Shown here: positions 32,139-40,641 of the stretch, in pieces
How the letters are laid out: every line of letters begins with the position of its first letter
Numbering within the stretch: position 1 is the first letter of the stretch
Source of the DNA: Christensenellaceae bacterium
GTDB lineage: Bacteria > Bacillota > Clostridia > Christensenellales > Christensenellaceae
DNA: 64,000 bases
Reading direction: 5' to 3'
Assembly: GCA_022846035.1 (NCBI GenBank)
Contig: AP025580.1
Location: forward strand, 496,001 to 560,000
Position numbers and translations under genes: made by a program
The notes under the pieces: model-generated
What the model saw: only the letters and a program-made list of their open reading frames with translations
What the model was told of the DNA's origin: nothing
The model's database searches: none

Positions 32139-32837
32139 ATGCAGAGTATCGTGACAATCAAAGGCAAAGAGGACGGCTTGGAAATCTATCTGGATGAAAA
32201 GTCTACCTATCCTGTGCTGCGTGAAGAATTGATGGTAAAGCTTAAGAAAAACAAGGAGTTTTTCCGTGACAGCGATACCAGAGTCGTCATCCGTGGAAAG
32301 CAGATTTCCGATGCGCAACGCAAGGAGATCAAGCGTGTGTTTGCGATGGATTTCGGAATCCGCGACGTGCTCTTCGGAGACGAGGCGGATATGATGCGCG
32401 AGGTGGAACTTAAGATCGAGAAACCGGCTGCGGGTAAAAGCGGCGGGAAAGCGCCAAAGGACGAATACCTTGACGAGGTGGATCTGGTATCCAATTCGTA
32501 TTTTGACGCAAAGTCGATTTTTATCAATAATACGATCCGTTCAGGGCAGAGGGTGGAGTGCGAAGGCGACATCGTTGTGATCGGCGACGTTAATCCCGGT
32601 GCGGAAGTGATCGCGGGCGGCAGCATTGCGGTGTTCGGCAAATTGCGCGGGCTCGCCCACGCGGGCTGCGCGGGCAGGACGGACGTATGTGTGGCGGCCG
32701 TTAATATGTGTCCTAAGCAGCTCCGGCTTTCGGGCAGGGTCGTGACTTTCCCGAACGAACGGGAGGACGTGCAGGATGCGGAAATCGCGGAACTTCGCGA
32801 CGGCAAGGTGGTCATCCGCCCTGTCAATATAAGATAA
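32139..32837 (+). CDS. minC: septum site-determining protein MinC
   Basis: The 232-residue division inhibitor has the N-terminal FtsZ-destabilising domain (residues about 1-100), a short Lys/Gly linker and the C-terminal beta-helix domain with NTIRSGQRVECEGDIVVIGDVNPGAEV near 130 and GRTDVCVAAVNMCPKQLR near 182. MinC blocks FtsZ polymerisation when held at the membrane by MinD. The start is the ATG at 32139 behind ACGGAGG. The longer reading from 32055 overlaps the promoter. Confidence 0.92.
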   Translation: MQSIVTIKGKEDGLEIYLDEKSTYPVLREELMVKLKKNKEFFRDSDTRVVIRGKQISDAQRKEIKRVFAMDFGIRDVLFGDEADMMREVELKIEKPAAGKSGGKAPKDEYLDEVDLVSNSYFDAKSIFINNTIRSGQRVECEGDIVVIGDVNPGAEVIAGGSIAVFGKLRGLAHAGCAGRTDVCVAAVNMCPKQLRLSGRVVTFPNEREDVQDAEIAELRDGKVVIRPVNIR

Positions 32838-32885
32838 AGCTTTATTCGGAAATTATCATATATAAAAGGAAAGGTATCATAGCTG

Positions 32886-33677
32886 ATGGAAAACGTGATT
32901 GTCATTACATCCGGTAAAGGCGGCGTAGGGAAAACGACCTCTACGGCTAACCTTGGCACCGGCCTTGCGATGCAGGGGAAAAAAGTCGTACTGGTGGATA
33001 CGGATATCGGCCTGAGGAACCTGGACGTCGTGCTGGGACTGGAGAACCGGATTGTCTACGACCTGGTGGACGTTGTGGAGGGCACATGCAAACTAAAGCA
33101 GGCGCTCATCAAAGACAAGCGTTATGAAGGCTTATATCTTTTGCCGGCGGCGCAGACCAGAAACAAAATGGCCGTAACGCCTGAACAGATGAAAGAGCTT
33201 ATTACGGAACTTGAGCAGGAGTTCGATTATGTTTTGATCGATTGTCCGGCGGGGATCGAGCGCGGATTTAAAAACGCAGTAGCAGGCGCGAAATCCGCAA
33301 TCGTCGTGACGGTGCCGGAGGTTTCATCCGTGCGCGATGCGGACCGTATTATCGGGCTGTTATCCGCAAGCGGTGTGGACGACGCGCGGCTCCTGATCAA
33401 CCGCCTGCGTCCGGATCTTGTGCGTAAGGGCGACATGCTGGCGATCGACGATACGCTGGAGATACTGGGGATCGAGCTCATTGGCGTGATTCCGGAGGAC
33501 GAAATGATTTTCCGTTCCTCAAACCTGGGAGAGCCTGCGGTTACGGACAACGGTTCGCTGGCGGGCGAAGCGTACCGCAATGTGACGAAGCGCATTATGG
33601 GCGAGGACGTACCGATGCTCGATTTAGAGCAGAGGTCCGGTTTCTTTGGCAAACTGAAGAAACTCTTCTCGAAATAA
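32886..33677 (+). CDS. minD: septum site-determining ATPase MinD
   Basis: This 263-residue membrane-associated ATPase has the deviant Walker A motif SGKGGVGKTT (residues 8-17), DTDIGLRNLD (38-47) and IDCPAGIE near 120. A C-terminal amphipathic helix (GFFGKLKKLFSK) targets the membrane. It recruits MinC and is driven by MinE in the pole-to-pole oscillation known from E. coli. It lies 48 bases after minC and 15 bases before minE. Confidence 0.95.
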   Translation: MENVIVITSGKGGVGKTTSTANLGTGLAMQGKKVVLVDTDIGLRNLDVVLGLENRIVYDLVDVVEGTCKLKQALIKDKRYEGLYLLPAAQTRNKMAVTPEQMKELITELEQEFDYVLIDCPAGIERGFKNAVAGAKSAIVVTVPEVSSVRDADRIIGLLSASGVDDARLLINRLRPDLVRKGDMLAIDDTLEILGIELIGVIPEDEMIFRSSNLGEPAVTDNGSLAGEAYRNVTKRIMGEDVPMLDLEQRSGFFGKLKKLFSK

Positions 33678-33692
33678 ACGGAGGGGTTTACT

Positions 33693-33980
33693 ATGGGATG
33701 GTTTTTTAATCGGAAGAAAAGCAGTCAGGTCGCGAAAGACAGGCTGAAGCTGGTGCTTATCTATGACCGTGCCGGCACGACGTCCAACGACGACATGATC
33801 GACATGATCAAAAAGGATATTATGCAGGTCATTTCCAAGTATGTGGAAATCGACGAATCGGAGTTTGCCATCGATTTTAAAAGCGTGCCCAGTGAAGAGG
33901 AAGAAGGAATTTCCTCGCAGCTGGCAATGAATATCCCGATCAAAAAGATCAAGCAAATGGTAAAGAACAACGGCAGGTAA
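33693..33980 (+). CDS. minE: cell division topological specificity factor MinE
   Basis: This 95-residue protein is normal length for MinE. The N-terminal anti-MinCD part contains AKDRLKLVLIYDRA near 15-28, followed by the dimerisation domain (IMQVISKYVEIDESEFAIDF). It stimulates MinD ATPase. Having MinE rather than DivIVA-only control is common in Clostridia. A strong terminator follows 31 bases later. Confidence 0.95.
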   Translation: MGWFFNRKKSSQVAKDRLKLVLIYDRAGTTSNDDMIDMIKKDIMQVISKYVEIDESEFAIDFKSVPSEEEEGISSQLAMNIPIKKIKQMVKNNGR

Positions 33981-34011
33981 AACGCTGCCCGTTGAATCAG
34001 TATCGAGATCA

Positions 34012-34043
34012 AAAAAGCCCGCGCCTGCGTGCGCGGGCTTTTT
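34012..34043 (+). terminator. intrinsic terminator between minE and rodA
   Basis: A perfect 13-base stem AAAAAGCCCGCGC/GCGCGGGCTTTTT with a six-base loop. It ends only 18 bases before the rodA start, leaving no room for a promoter between, so rodA must be reached by read-through. Confidence 0.88.
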
Positions 34044-34061
34044 GTAAAACAAAGGGGAAAT

Positions 34062-35243
34062 ATGAAAGGTACGCTCATCAATAAAAACATGTGGAAGTTC
34101 GTGGACTGGTTTTTGGTGGTGATTATTTTCATCCTGGTGGGATACAGTCTGCTTTCCATCGTCAATGTAACGGCAAGCCCGTTTACCGGAGACGAGCAGG
34201 GGTTTGCCGAGCTTTTCGCAAACCTGAATCTGAGCTCGGCGCTCTGGCAGTTGCTCTTCTTTGGCATTGGCGTGGTACTGATGTTTTTGGTGATGCTGGT
34301 GGATTACCATACCATTGCCCATTTTACGGACTGGATTTATTGGGCGGCGGTCGCGCTTTTGATCGCCGTAAGGTTTTTTGGAAGTACGCAGAACGGTACG
34401 ACCGGCTGGTTCATGATCGGAAACCGAGGATTTCAGCCCGGCGAGCTATGTAAGATATTGATGATCGTTGTATTGGCCAAGGTTATTTCCGACAAAACCG
34501 AGGGCCATGAAAACGGTATCCAGACCTTTCGGGAAGTATTGCCGGCGCTCTGGCGGCTGGCGATTCCGGTGGCGCTTATCGCGAGTCAGCCGGACCTGGG
34601 TACGGCGACGGTATATGTCATTGTATTTGTCATTATGCTGTTTATGGCTAAAACAAACTGGAAAGTATGGCTGATCCTGATTGGTATCGCTGCCGCCGTC
34701 GTTATCATATATATTATGTCGCTGGAAGATGGAGACTATGTCAAAACACGGCTGTTGGCGTTTTTCAGGCCGGATTCGGAGATTGTCCAGAACGCGGACG
34801 CGACGCTGCAGATGGATCAGGCGAAACTGGCGATCGGCTCGGGAGGATTTTTGGGCAAAGGCCTGTTTACGCCGGGCTCGCTTTCGCAGCTGGGGTACGT
34901 GCCGTTCGGCAACAACGATTTTATCTTTGCCGTTACGGTGGAAGCGTTCGGCTTTCTGGGCGGTTTGATACTGATTATTTTATATTTTCTGCTCATCGCG
35001 CGTACTTTTATGCTGGCGCTGCGGGCCAAGGACGATTTCGGGGCGTTTATTATTATCGGTGTAGCGGCGATGACGCTGTTCCACGTGGTGGAGAATATCG
35101 GTATGAATATCGGGCTTCTCCCCGTTACGGGCATTCCCCTGCCGTTTTTCTCGTCGGGGGGATCCAGCATGATTATGAATTGCCTCGCCTTTGGCCTTGT
35201 GCTGAGCGTGGATATGCGCCGGCAACGGTGGCAGGGACAGTAG
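34062..35243 (+). CDS. rodA: RodA/FtsW/SpoVE-family peptidoglycan glycosyltransferase
   Basis: This 393-residue SEDS protein has about ten membrane helices. Typical segments are GSTQNGTTGWFMIGNRGFQPGE near 108-130, QPDLGTATV near 172 and the C-terminal PVTGIPLPFFSSGGSSM (about 355-371). It polymerises lipid II into glycan strands, working with the class B PBP encoded upstream. The gene position in the mre/pbp/min cluster favours RodA over FtsW or SpoVE. The start is the ATG at 34062 behind AAAGGGGAAA; the 34029 reading begins inside the terminator. Confidence 0.92.
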   Translation: MKGTLINKNMWKFVDWFLVVIIFILVGYSLLSIVNVTASPFTGDEQGFAELFANLNLSSALWQLLFFGIGVVLMFLVMLVDYHTIAHFTDWIYWAAVALLIAVRFFGSTQNGTTGWFMIGNRGFQPGELCKILMIVVLAKVISDKTEGHENGIQTFREVLPALWRLAIPVALIASQPDLGTATVYVIVFVIMLFMAKTNWKVWLILIGIAAAVVIIYIMSLEDGDYVKTRLLAFFRPDSEIVQNADATLQMDQAKLAIGSGGFLGKGLFTPGSLSQLGYVPFGNNDFIFAVTVEAFGFLGGLILIILYFLLIARTFMLALRAKDDFGAFIIIGVAAMTLFHVVENIGMNIGLLPVTGIPLPFFSSGGSSMIMNCLAFGLVLSVDMRRQRWQGQ

Positions 35244-35327
35244 CCGCGCAAGCAGCTACCGCGTTTGGGCCGCGCGCGAACAAGCGCATAGATCCTGCAT
35301 GAATCGCCAGCCTGCTTGCTTGGACCC

Positions 35328-35346
35328 AACGGCGCTGCGCGCCGTT
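35328..35346. repeat. GC-rich hairpin in the rodA downstream gap
   Basis: Perfect eight-base arms AACGGCGC/GCGCCGTT with a three-base loop, without a T run. It may stabilise the rodA mRNA end. A ten-base palindrome GTATTAATAC follows at 35383-35392. Confidence 0.35.
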
Positions 35347-35417
35347 AAACTCGTATACGTCCGGCAATGCATGCGGGATATGGTATTAATACAGAGTCAT
35401 TAGGAATGGAGAGCTAT

Positions 35418-37235
35418 TTGAGTTTACTGGACAGAGTGGAAAAACCCGCGCGATACACCGGCGGGGAACTGAATTCCATTATCAAAGAAGATGCGTATAT
35501 TGATTTCGCGTTGTGTTTTGCGGATACGTATGAAGTTGGCATGAGCCATTTGGGGCTGAATATCTTGTATGAGGTGCTCAACGCCATTCCGGACGTTTAT
35601 GCGCAGCGCGCTTTTTGCCCATGGGTCGATATGATGGCGGCAATGCGCGAAAGCGGCGAAACACTGCGTTCGCTGGAAACAGGAAAACCGCTTTGCGATT
35701 TTGATATGGTGGGTATCAATCTTTCTTACGAAATGTGTTATTCCAACGTGCTGGCGATGCTCGATTTGGGAAAGATTCCCTTGCTGGCAAGCGACAGGGG
35801 GAACGACGCGCCTATCGTCGTAGGCGGCGGGGCATGCGTGATCAATCCGGAACCGATAGCGGATTTTTTTGACCTATTCGCGATTGGCGAGTCGGAACAA
35901 TGTGTGCGCGAACTGTGCGCGCTTTATGGCAGGCATAAAAAACAGGGATTTAAGCGCGGCGCGTTTTTGGAAGAAGCGGCGCATCTTGAGGGAATCTATG
36001 TGCCGTCCCTTTACCAGACCGAATATAACGACGACGGTACGGTGGCGGCGGTTGCTGCGCAAAAGGGCGCGCCAAAGACTGTGAAGAAATGTGTGATCGA
36101 CGATTTTGACGGCGAGCAAACGGTGCAAAAACCGGTATTGCCGTATATTAATACGGTGCACGACCGTTGCGTACTGGAAATCATGCGCGGCTGTCCGCGC
36201 GGCTGCCGGTTTTGCCAGGCCGGATTCGCGATGCGGCCGGTGCGTGAGCGGAAAGCGGAGACGGTACGCAAAAATGCGCGCCGGGTGATCGCGGCGACCG
36301 GATATGACGAAATATCGCTGTCCTCATTATCGTCAGGAGACTATTCACAGATCGACGAGCTTGTAAGCGGCCTGATCGAAGAATTTTCGGCGCAGAGGGT
36401 ATCCGTATCTCTGCCGTCCCTGCGCATAGACAGCTTTGAAAAGGATTTTGCGAACCAGTTGCAGCAGGTACGCAAGACGGGCCTTACGTTTGCGCCCGAA
36501 GCGGGCACACAGCGCCTGCGCGATGCGATCAACAAAAATATCAGGCACGAGGAGATTATCCGCACGGTAACGCGCGCATTCGAGTCTGGCGTCAATACGG
36601 TCAAGTTGTATTTTATGATTGGCCTGCCCACGGAGACGTACGAGGACCTTGATGGGCTGGCGGGATTGGTGCGGGAAATACGCGAAGCGTATTATGCCGT
36701 GCCTAAGGAAGCGCGGCGCGGCGCGGTGGGGATAACGGTCTCCGCTTCGTGTTTTGTGCCGAAGCCGTGTACGCCTTTTATGTGGGAAGCGATGGACGAT
36801 ATAGATACGCTCAGGCAAAAGCAGCAGTACCTGAGGGAGAAACTGAAAATAAAGGGCGTAAAATTCAATTATCACGATGCGCGTCTGAGCTTTTTGGAGG
36901 GCGTGCTCGCGCGCGGCGACCGCAAGCTTGCTCCCGCATTACTGGAAGCTTACAAAAACGGCGCTGTGTTCGATGCGTGGCACGAGCATTTCTCCTTTGA
37001 GCGGTATATGGAGGCGTTTGAAAAGAACGGCGTCGATCCTGCCTTTTACGCCTGCCGCAAGAGGAACGATGATGAGATCATGCCGTTTGCGCATATCGAT
37101 TACGGTATCGATACCGCCTTTTTAAAGCGCGAGCGCGCGAAAGCGTATGAGGGAGTGACAACGCCGGAGTGCAGGATACAGTGCTCGGCCTGCGGGCTTC
37201 AAAAAACATGCGGGTTTGTGCAGGGAAAGTTATGA
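35418..37235 (+). CDS. B12-binding-type radical SAM protein (TIGR03960-like)
   Basis: The protein is about 605 residues. An N-terminal segment (VEKPARYTGGELNS) and a Rossmann-like domain lead to GGGACVINPEP near 140. The radical SAM core follows with CPRGCRFCQ near 258 (CXXXCXXC) and a C-terminal region ending in a CSACGLQKTCG cysteine cluster. This family is regularly paired with DUF2344 and the RNase G/L21 genes in Clostridia, as here. Its reaction is not established to my knowledge; RNA or tRNA modification is a guess. I prefer the TTG at 35418 (GGAG six bases upstream) over the ATG at 35406. Confidence 0.85.
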   Translation: MSLLDRVEKPARYTGGELNSIIKEDAYIDFALCFADTYEVGMSHLGLNILYEVLNAIPDVYAQRAFCPWVDMMAAMRESGETLRSLETGKPLCDFDMVGINLSYEMCYSNVLAMLDLGKIPLLASDRGNDAPIVVGGGACVINPEPIADFFDLFAIGESEQCVRELCALYGRHKKQGFKRGAFLEEAAHLEGIYVPSLYQTEYNDDGTVAAVAAQKGAPKTVKKCVIDDFDGEQTVQKPVLPYINTVHDRCVLEIMRGCPRGCRFCQAGFAMRPVRERKAETVRKNARRVIAATGYDEISLSSLSSGDYSQIDELVSGLIEEFSAQRVSVSLPSLRIDSFEKDFANQLQQVRKTGLTFAPEAGTQRLRDAINKNIRHEEIIRTVTRAFESGVNTVKLYFMIGLPTETYEDLDGLAGLVREIREAYYAVPKEARRGAVGITVSASCFVPKPCTPFMWEAMDDIDTLRQKQQYLREKLKIKGVKFNYHDARLSFLEGVLARGDRKLAPALLEAYKNGAVFDAWHEHFSFERYMEAFEKNGVDPAFYACRKRNDDEIMPFAHIDYGIDTAFLKRERAKAYEGVTTPECRIQCSACGLQKTCGFVQGKL

Positions 37236-37918
37236 GCGAAGAAATAAAAAAGTATAAAATAATCATCAAATACAGCCGCGACGGCGCGGCGAAATATATT
37301 TCCCATCTCGATATGCAGCGCGCTTTCGGACGCGCGATCCGGAGGGCGCAGTTGCCCGCGGAATATTCGCAGGGGTTCAATCCGCATATCGTGATGTCCT
37401 TTGCTTCCCCGCTTTCCGTCGGTTACGCGACAAAAGGGGATTACCTGGAACTCAACCTCGAAAGCAGAGTAGACGCATGCAGGGTAAAGGACGCGCTGAA
37501 TGCTGTCATGCCGCGCGACATCCGTATTTTGGACGTGCACGAGGCGGGGATACATGCGAAAAAGCTGATGGCGCAGAATTACAGCGCGCGTTACCTGATA
37601 TATTTTCATTTTGAAAATGAGGAAGAATATGGTAAAATAATAACTGCAGCCGGGAAGCTTATGGCATCGGAAACGTACATGGCAACAGACCGGCGCGGAC
37701 GCGAACTTGATATTCGTCCGCTCATTTTGGAAATGGAGCCTGCGGAAAAAAATGCTGTTTGTGTACTGCTGAAGAACGCCTCGGATGGTGCGCTCAATCC
37801 CGCGGTAGTGGCAATGGCGCTGTGTTCCGCCGGAGACGCAGCCGCAGAATACGACATCTGCAGGGAAGATTGCTTTGCTTTGGAGAACGGCGAAATGAAG
37901 CCGTTTGGCATAATATAG
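37232..37918 (+). CDS. DUF2344 (TIGR03936) protein
   Basis: This 228-residue protein belongs to DUF2344, found either fused to or directly downstream of the radical SAM family encoded just before it. Recognisable is YSRDGAAKYISHLDMQRAFGRAIRRAQLPAEYSQGFNPH near residues 13-52 (key residues Ser-His-Leu-Asp and Gln-Gly-Phe-Asn-Pro). The ATG overlaps the radical SAM stop, so the two are co-translated and probably act together. The precise function is unknown. Confidence 0.88.
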   Translation: MSEEIKKYKIIIKYSRDGAAKYISHLDMQRAFGRAIRRAQLPAEYSQGFNPHIVMSFASPLSVGYATKGDYLELNLESRVDACRVKDALNAVMPRDIRILDVHEAGIHAKKLMAQNYSARYLIYFHFENEEEYGKIITAAGKLMASETYMATDRRGRELDIRPLILEMEPAEKNAVCVLLKNASDGALNPAVVAMALCSAGDAAAEYDICREDCFALENGEMKPFGII

Positions 37919-37954
37919 TTTTTGAAATTTTTATAGATTAAGGAGTTTTTTTGA

Positions 37955-39484
37955 ATGATCAAAAAAATCATAGCCGACGCGAACACGCATGAAGCGCGGG
38001 TCGCCTTGCTTGAGGATAACGATTTAGTCGAGATCCTCGTTGAGATGCGTGGCAAAGAACGCCTGGTCGGTAATATTTATAAAGGAAGAGTTGCCAATAT
38101 CCTGCCCGGAATGCAGGCGGCGTTTGTGGACGTGGGCCTCGATAAAAACGCATTTTTGTACGCGGGCGATATTTTGTGCGACGAATCGGACTTTATATTC
38201 GACGGAGCGCAGGACAGCGCCAATGTCAAAAAGAAGCTGGAAGTTCCGAATATCAAAGAACTCCTAAAGCCCAACCAGGAAATTATGGTACAGGTATTAA
38301 AGCAGCCGGGCGGCAGCAAGGGCGCGCGCGTGACGACGCATATCACGCTCCCGGGCAGGCTGCTTGTTCTGATGCCCACGGTTGATCATGTGGGCGTTTC
38401 GCGCCGTATTGAAAATGAACAGAAACGAGAACAGCTTAAGGAATATATCACGCAAATCAAGCCGCCTAACATGGGCGTAATCGTGCGTACGGTGGCTGAG
38501 CAGGCAACGGATGAGGAAATTGCGTCCGAGCTGCAGTTTTTAGTACGCCTGTGGCAGAAAGTACAGGAAAAGTCTGATTTTGTGACGGCGCCGCGTTTGG
38601 TGCATGCCGAAGAGACGCTGTTGTTCCGTACGGTACGCGATATGTTCACCTCGGATGTGCAGGAGTTTATCATCAATGACAAGGACTATTACGAAAAGGT
38701 CATGGCGGTGGTGAATATCCTTTCCCCGGGCATGATGGACCGGCTGAAGCTGTTTGAAGAAGAGGGCAATATCTTTGATTATTATAATATAGAAGACAAG
38801 ATCACAAAGGCCTTGCAGCGCAAGGTATGGCTGAAAAACGGCTGTTATCTTGTGATCGACGAGACAGAGGCGCTTACGGTTATCGACGTCAATACAGGAA
38901 AGTATATCGGTGAGGACAACCTGCAGGATACGATCCTTAACGCCAATATCGAGGCGGCGCACGAAATCGCGCGCCAACTGCGGCTGCGTGATTTAAGCGG
39001 TATCATCGTCATTGACTTTATCGATATGGAAGAGGACGGTAATAAGCAAAAGGTCGTGGAGGCGCTCAATGAGGCGTTAAAGCACGACCGTACGAAATCC
39101 AACGTCATCGGCATGACGGAGCTTGGACTGGTGGAAATGACGCGCAAGAAAACACGGCGCAAATTGTCCGCGCTTACACAAGCGACCTGTCCGTGCTGCG
39201 GGGGAAGCGGAAAGGTATACAACCTCGACAATATGGCAATGCGTGTGCGCAGGGAGATTATCCGTACGGTTCCGGCCGACGCGCACGGCATGTTTATCGT
39301 GGAGACGAGCGAAGCGCTGGCGGAATATATTGTAGCGCATAACAACCAAAACCAGGCGATTCTGCCGCATTACGAAAATGCGCATTTCTTCATCCGCAGT
39401 TTGAAAAACGCGCATCCGGAGCACATCATGGTGACGCAGGTAACGGACAAGAGCGCGCTTTCCGGAACGCAGGTTTTTTGTTGA
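37955..39484 (+). CDS. rng: ribonuclease G/E family endoribonuclease
   Basis: The 509-residue protein has an N-terminal S1 RNA-binding domain (about 35-125, GNIYKGRVANILPGMQAAFVDVG), the RNase E/G catalytic core with the metal-binding DVNTGKYIG near 310 and IIVIDFIDME near 350, and the zinc-link motif CPCCGGSG near 411. It lacks the long RNase E C-terminal scaffold, so it is RNase G-like. It processes rRNA precursors and initiates mRNA decay. In the gene order it precedes rplU, as in many Clostridia. Confidence 0.93.
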   Translation: MIKKIIADANTHEARVALLEDNDLVEILVEMRGKERLVGNIYKGRVANILPGMQAAFVDVGLDKNAFLYAGDILCDESDFIFDGAQDSANVKKKLEVPNIKELLKPNQEIMVQVLKQPGGSKGARVTTHITLPGRLLVLMPTVDHVGVSRRIENEQKREQLKEYITQIKPPNMGVIVRTVAEQATDEEIASELQFLVRLWQKVQEKSDFVTAPRLVHAEETLLFRTVRDMFTSDVQEFIINDKDYYEKVMAVVNILSPGMMDRLKLFEEEGNIFDYYNIEDKITKALQRKVWLKNGCYLVIDETEALTVIDVNTGKYIGEDNLQDTILNANIEAAHEIARQLRLRDLSGIIVIDFIDMEEDGNKQKVVEALNEALKHDRTKSNVIGMTELGLVEMTRKKTRRKLSALTQATCPCCGGSGKVYNLDNMAMRVRREIIRTVPADAHGMFIVETSEALAEYIVAHNNQNQAILPHYENAHFFIRSLKNAHPEHIMVTQVTDKSALSGTQVFC

Positions 39485-39509
39485 CACAAAGCCTTTTGTG
39501 TGATAACAT
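39481..39509 (+). promoter_or_regulatory. promoter of the rplU-rpmA transcript
   Basis: A perfect TTGACA and TAACAT are exactly 17 bases apart. The spacer includes the inverted repeat ACACAAA/TTTGTGT. The -35 overlaps the rng stop. Confidence 0.75.
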
Positions 39510-39515
39510 ATTTAA

Positions 39516-39601
39516 CTGAGCCGCTCGCATAGGCACAAAACGCGCAAGCGTAAAGTTTGCGGGCCAAACGCGGCGAGACTGGGTAAGGGAGGTAAAGTGC
39601 G
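39516..39601 (+). promoter_or_regulatory. ribosomal protein L21 leader (candidate)
   Basis: About 85 untranslated bases carry two GC-rich hairpin-forming stretches, one around CGCAAGCGTAAAGTTTGCG and one around the GGGCCAAACGCGGCGAGAC region, before a GGGAGG ribosome site. A structured L21 leader is known upstream of rplU in Firmicutes and probably lets the ribosomal protein control its own mRNA. I assign it by position and structure only. Confidence 0.5.
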
Positions 39602-40228
39602 ATGTATGCAATTATCAGGTCAGGCGGAAAGCAATATAAGGTTGAGCCGGGCATGGTTATCAAAGTGGAAAAACTGGATGCCGAGGTAGGCAGCGAGGTA
39701 TCGTTTGAAGCGATGATGACGTCCGACGGCAAGAAAGTTGCTCTCGGCGATCCTGTTCTTAAGGATGTTGCGGTCAAAGGTAAAGTGCTTGCGCAGGACA
39801 AAGAGAAAAAAGTCATTGTCTTTAAGTATAAGCCGAAAAAAGACTACCGTAAAAAGCAGGGTCACAGACAGCCGTTTACAAAAGTTGAAATCACGCAGGT
39901 TGGCGATGAAAAAGCTGCTGCCGCGAAGACGACAAAGGCTGCTGCCGCGAAAGCGGAAACCGCAGATAAGGCTGCCGCAAAGCCGGCTGGCAAAACTGCC
40001 GTAACCAAGGCGGCGGATACAGCGAAAGCAGCGCCGGCCAAGAAGGCCGCAACTGCTGCAAAAGCTGCGGAAAAGAAACCTGCAGAAAAGAAGCCTGCTG
40101 CAAAAGCTGCAGATAAGGCAAAAGCGGCGCCGGCTAAGAAAGCGACAGCAACAAAGGCCGCCACAGAGAAAAAAGCGCCGGCTAAGAAGCCCGCAGAGAA
40201 AAAAGCGGACGATAAGAAAGCCGAGTAA
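39602..40228 (+). CDS. rplU: ribosomal protein L21 with long Lys/Ala-rich tail
   Basis: Residues 1-101 are a standard L21 (MYAIIRSGGKQYKV start, FKYKPKKDYRKKQGHRQPFT near 75-93), which binds 23S rRNA in the large subunit. Residues 102-208 are an extra low-complexity tail of Ala, Lys, Pro and some Glu/Thr, with repeated units such as KAAPAKKA and EKKPAEKK. Normal L21 ends near 103. The tail resembles histone H1-type basic domains and should be disordered. It runs to a proper stop and the next gene follows 35 bases later, so this is not a frame error. Confidence 0.95.
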   Translation: MYAIIRSGGKQYKVEPGMVIKVEKLDAEVGSEVSFEAMMTSDGKKVALGDPVLKDVAVKGKVLAQDKEKKVIVFKYKPKKDYRKKQGHRQPFTKVEITQVGDEKAAAAKTTKAAAAKAETADKAAAKPAGKTAVTKAADTAKAAPAKKAATAAKAAEKKPAEKKPAAKAADKAKAAPAKKATATKAATEKKAPAKKPAEKKADDKKAE

Positions 40229-40263
40229 CCTAGGAGTAAACGTACAAAGCGAGGTGTGAATAA

Positions 40264-40518
40264 ATGGCACATAAGAAAGGTGTAGGTAGTTCGAGAAACG
40301 GACGTGATTCCGAATCCAAACGCTTAGGCGTCAAGCGCGCAGACGGACAGTATGTCCTCGCGGGCAATATCCTCGTGCGTCAGAGAGGCACGAAGATCCA
40401 TCCGGGCAACAATGTTGGCCGTGGCGGTGACGACACACTGTTTGCTCTTACAAGCGGTATCGTAAAATTCGAGCGCAAGGGAAGAGACAAGAAGCAGGTA
40501 AGCGTTTACGCGAACTAA
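40264..40518 (+). CDS. rpmA: ribosomal protein L27
   Basis: The 84-residue protein begins [20 protein letters not shown], the mature L27 N-terminus that reaches towards the peptidyl-transferase centre. Many Firmicutes make L27 with an extra N-terminal peptide removed by the protease Prp, encoded between rplU and rpmA. Here both the extension and the prp gene are missing. A GAGGTG site precedes the ATG. The terminator follows directly. Confidence 0.97.
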   Translation: MAHKKGVGSSRNGRDSESKRLGVKRADGQYVLAGNILVRQRGTKIHPGNNVGRGGDDTLFALTSGIVKFERKGRDKKQVSVYAN

Positions 40519-40530
40519 AGCAGACAATGA

Positions 40531-40561
40531 AAACAGCATTGCTATGGCAATGCTGTTTTTT
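40531..40561 (+). terminator. intrinsic terminator after rpmA
   Basis: Twelve-base perfect stem AAACAGCATTGC/GCAATGCTGTTT, TATG loop and six T residues. Confidence 0.9.
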
Positions 40562-40641
40562 GTTGCGGATAAACCGTACTTACGGCCTGATATTTGTATT
40601 TTTACCGTTTTCATTACGCCAAAAGCGGGTATTATCTTAGC

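Noticed and set aside
34667-35302. A 211-codon open frame inside rodA
   Set aside because: It is a shifted frame of a clear SEDS-family gene and has neither a start signal nor protein-like composition.
35328-35346. GC-rich hairpin as a rodA terminator
   Set aside because: The stem is strong but no T run follows, so intrinsic termination cannot be claimed.
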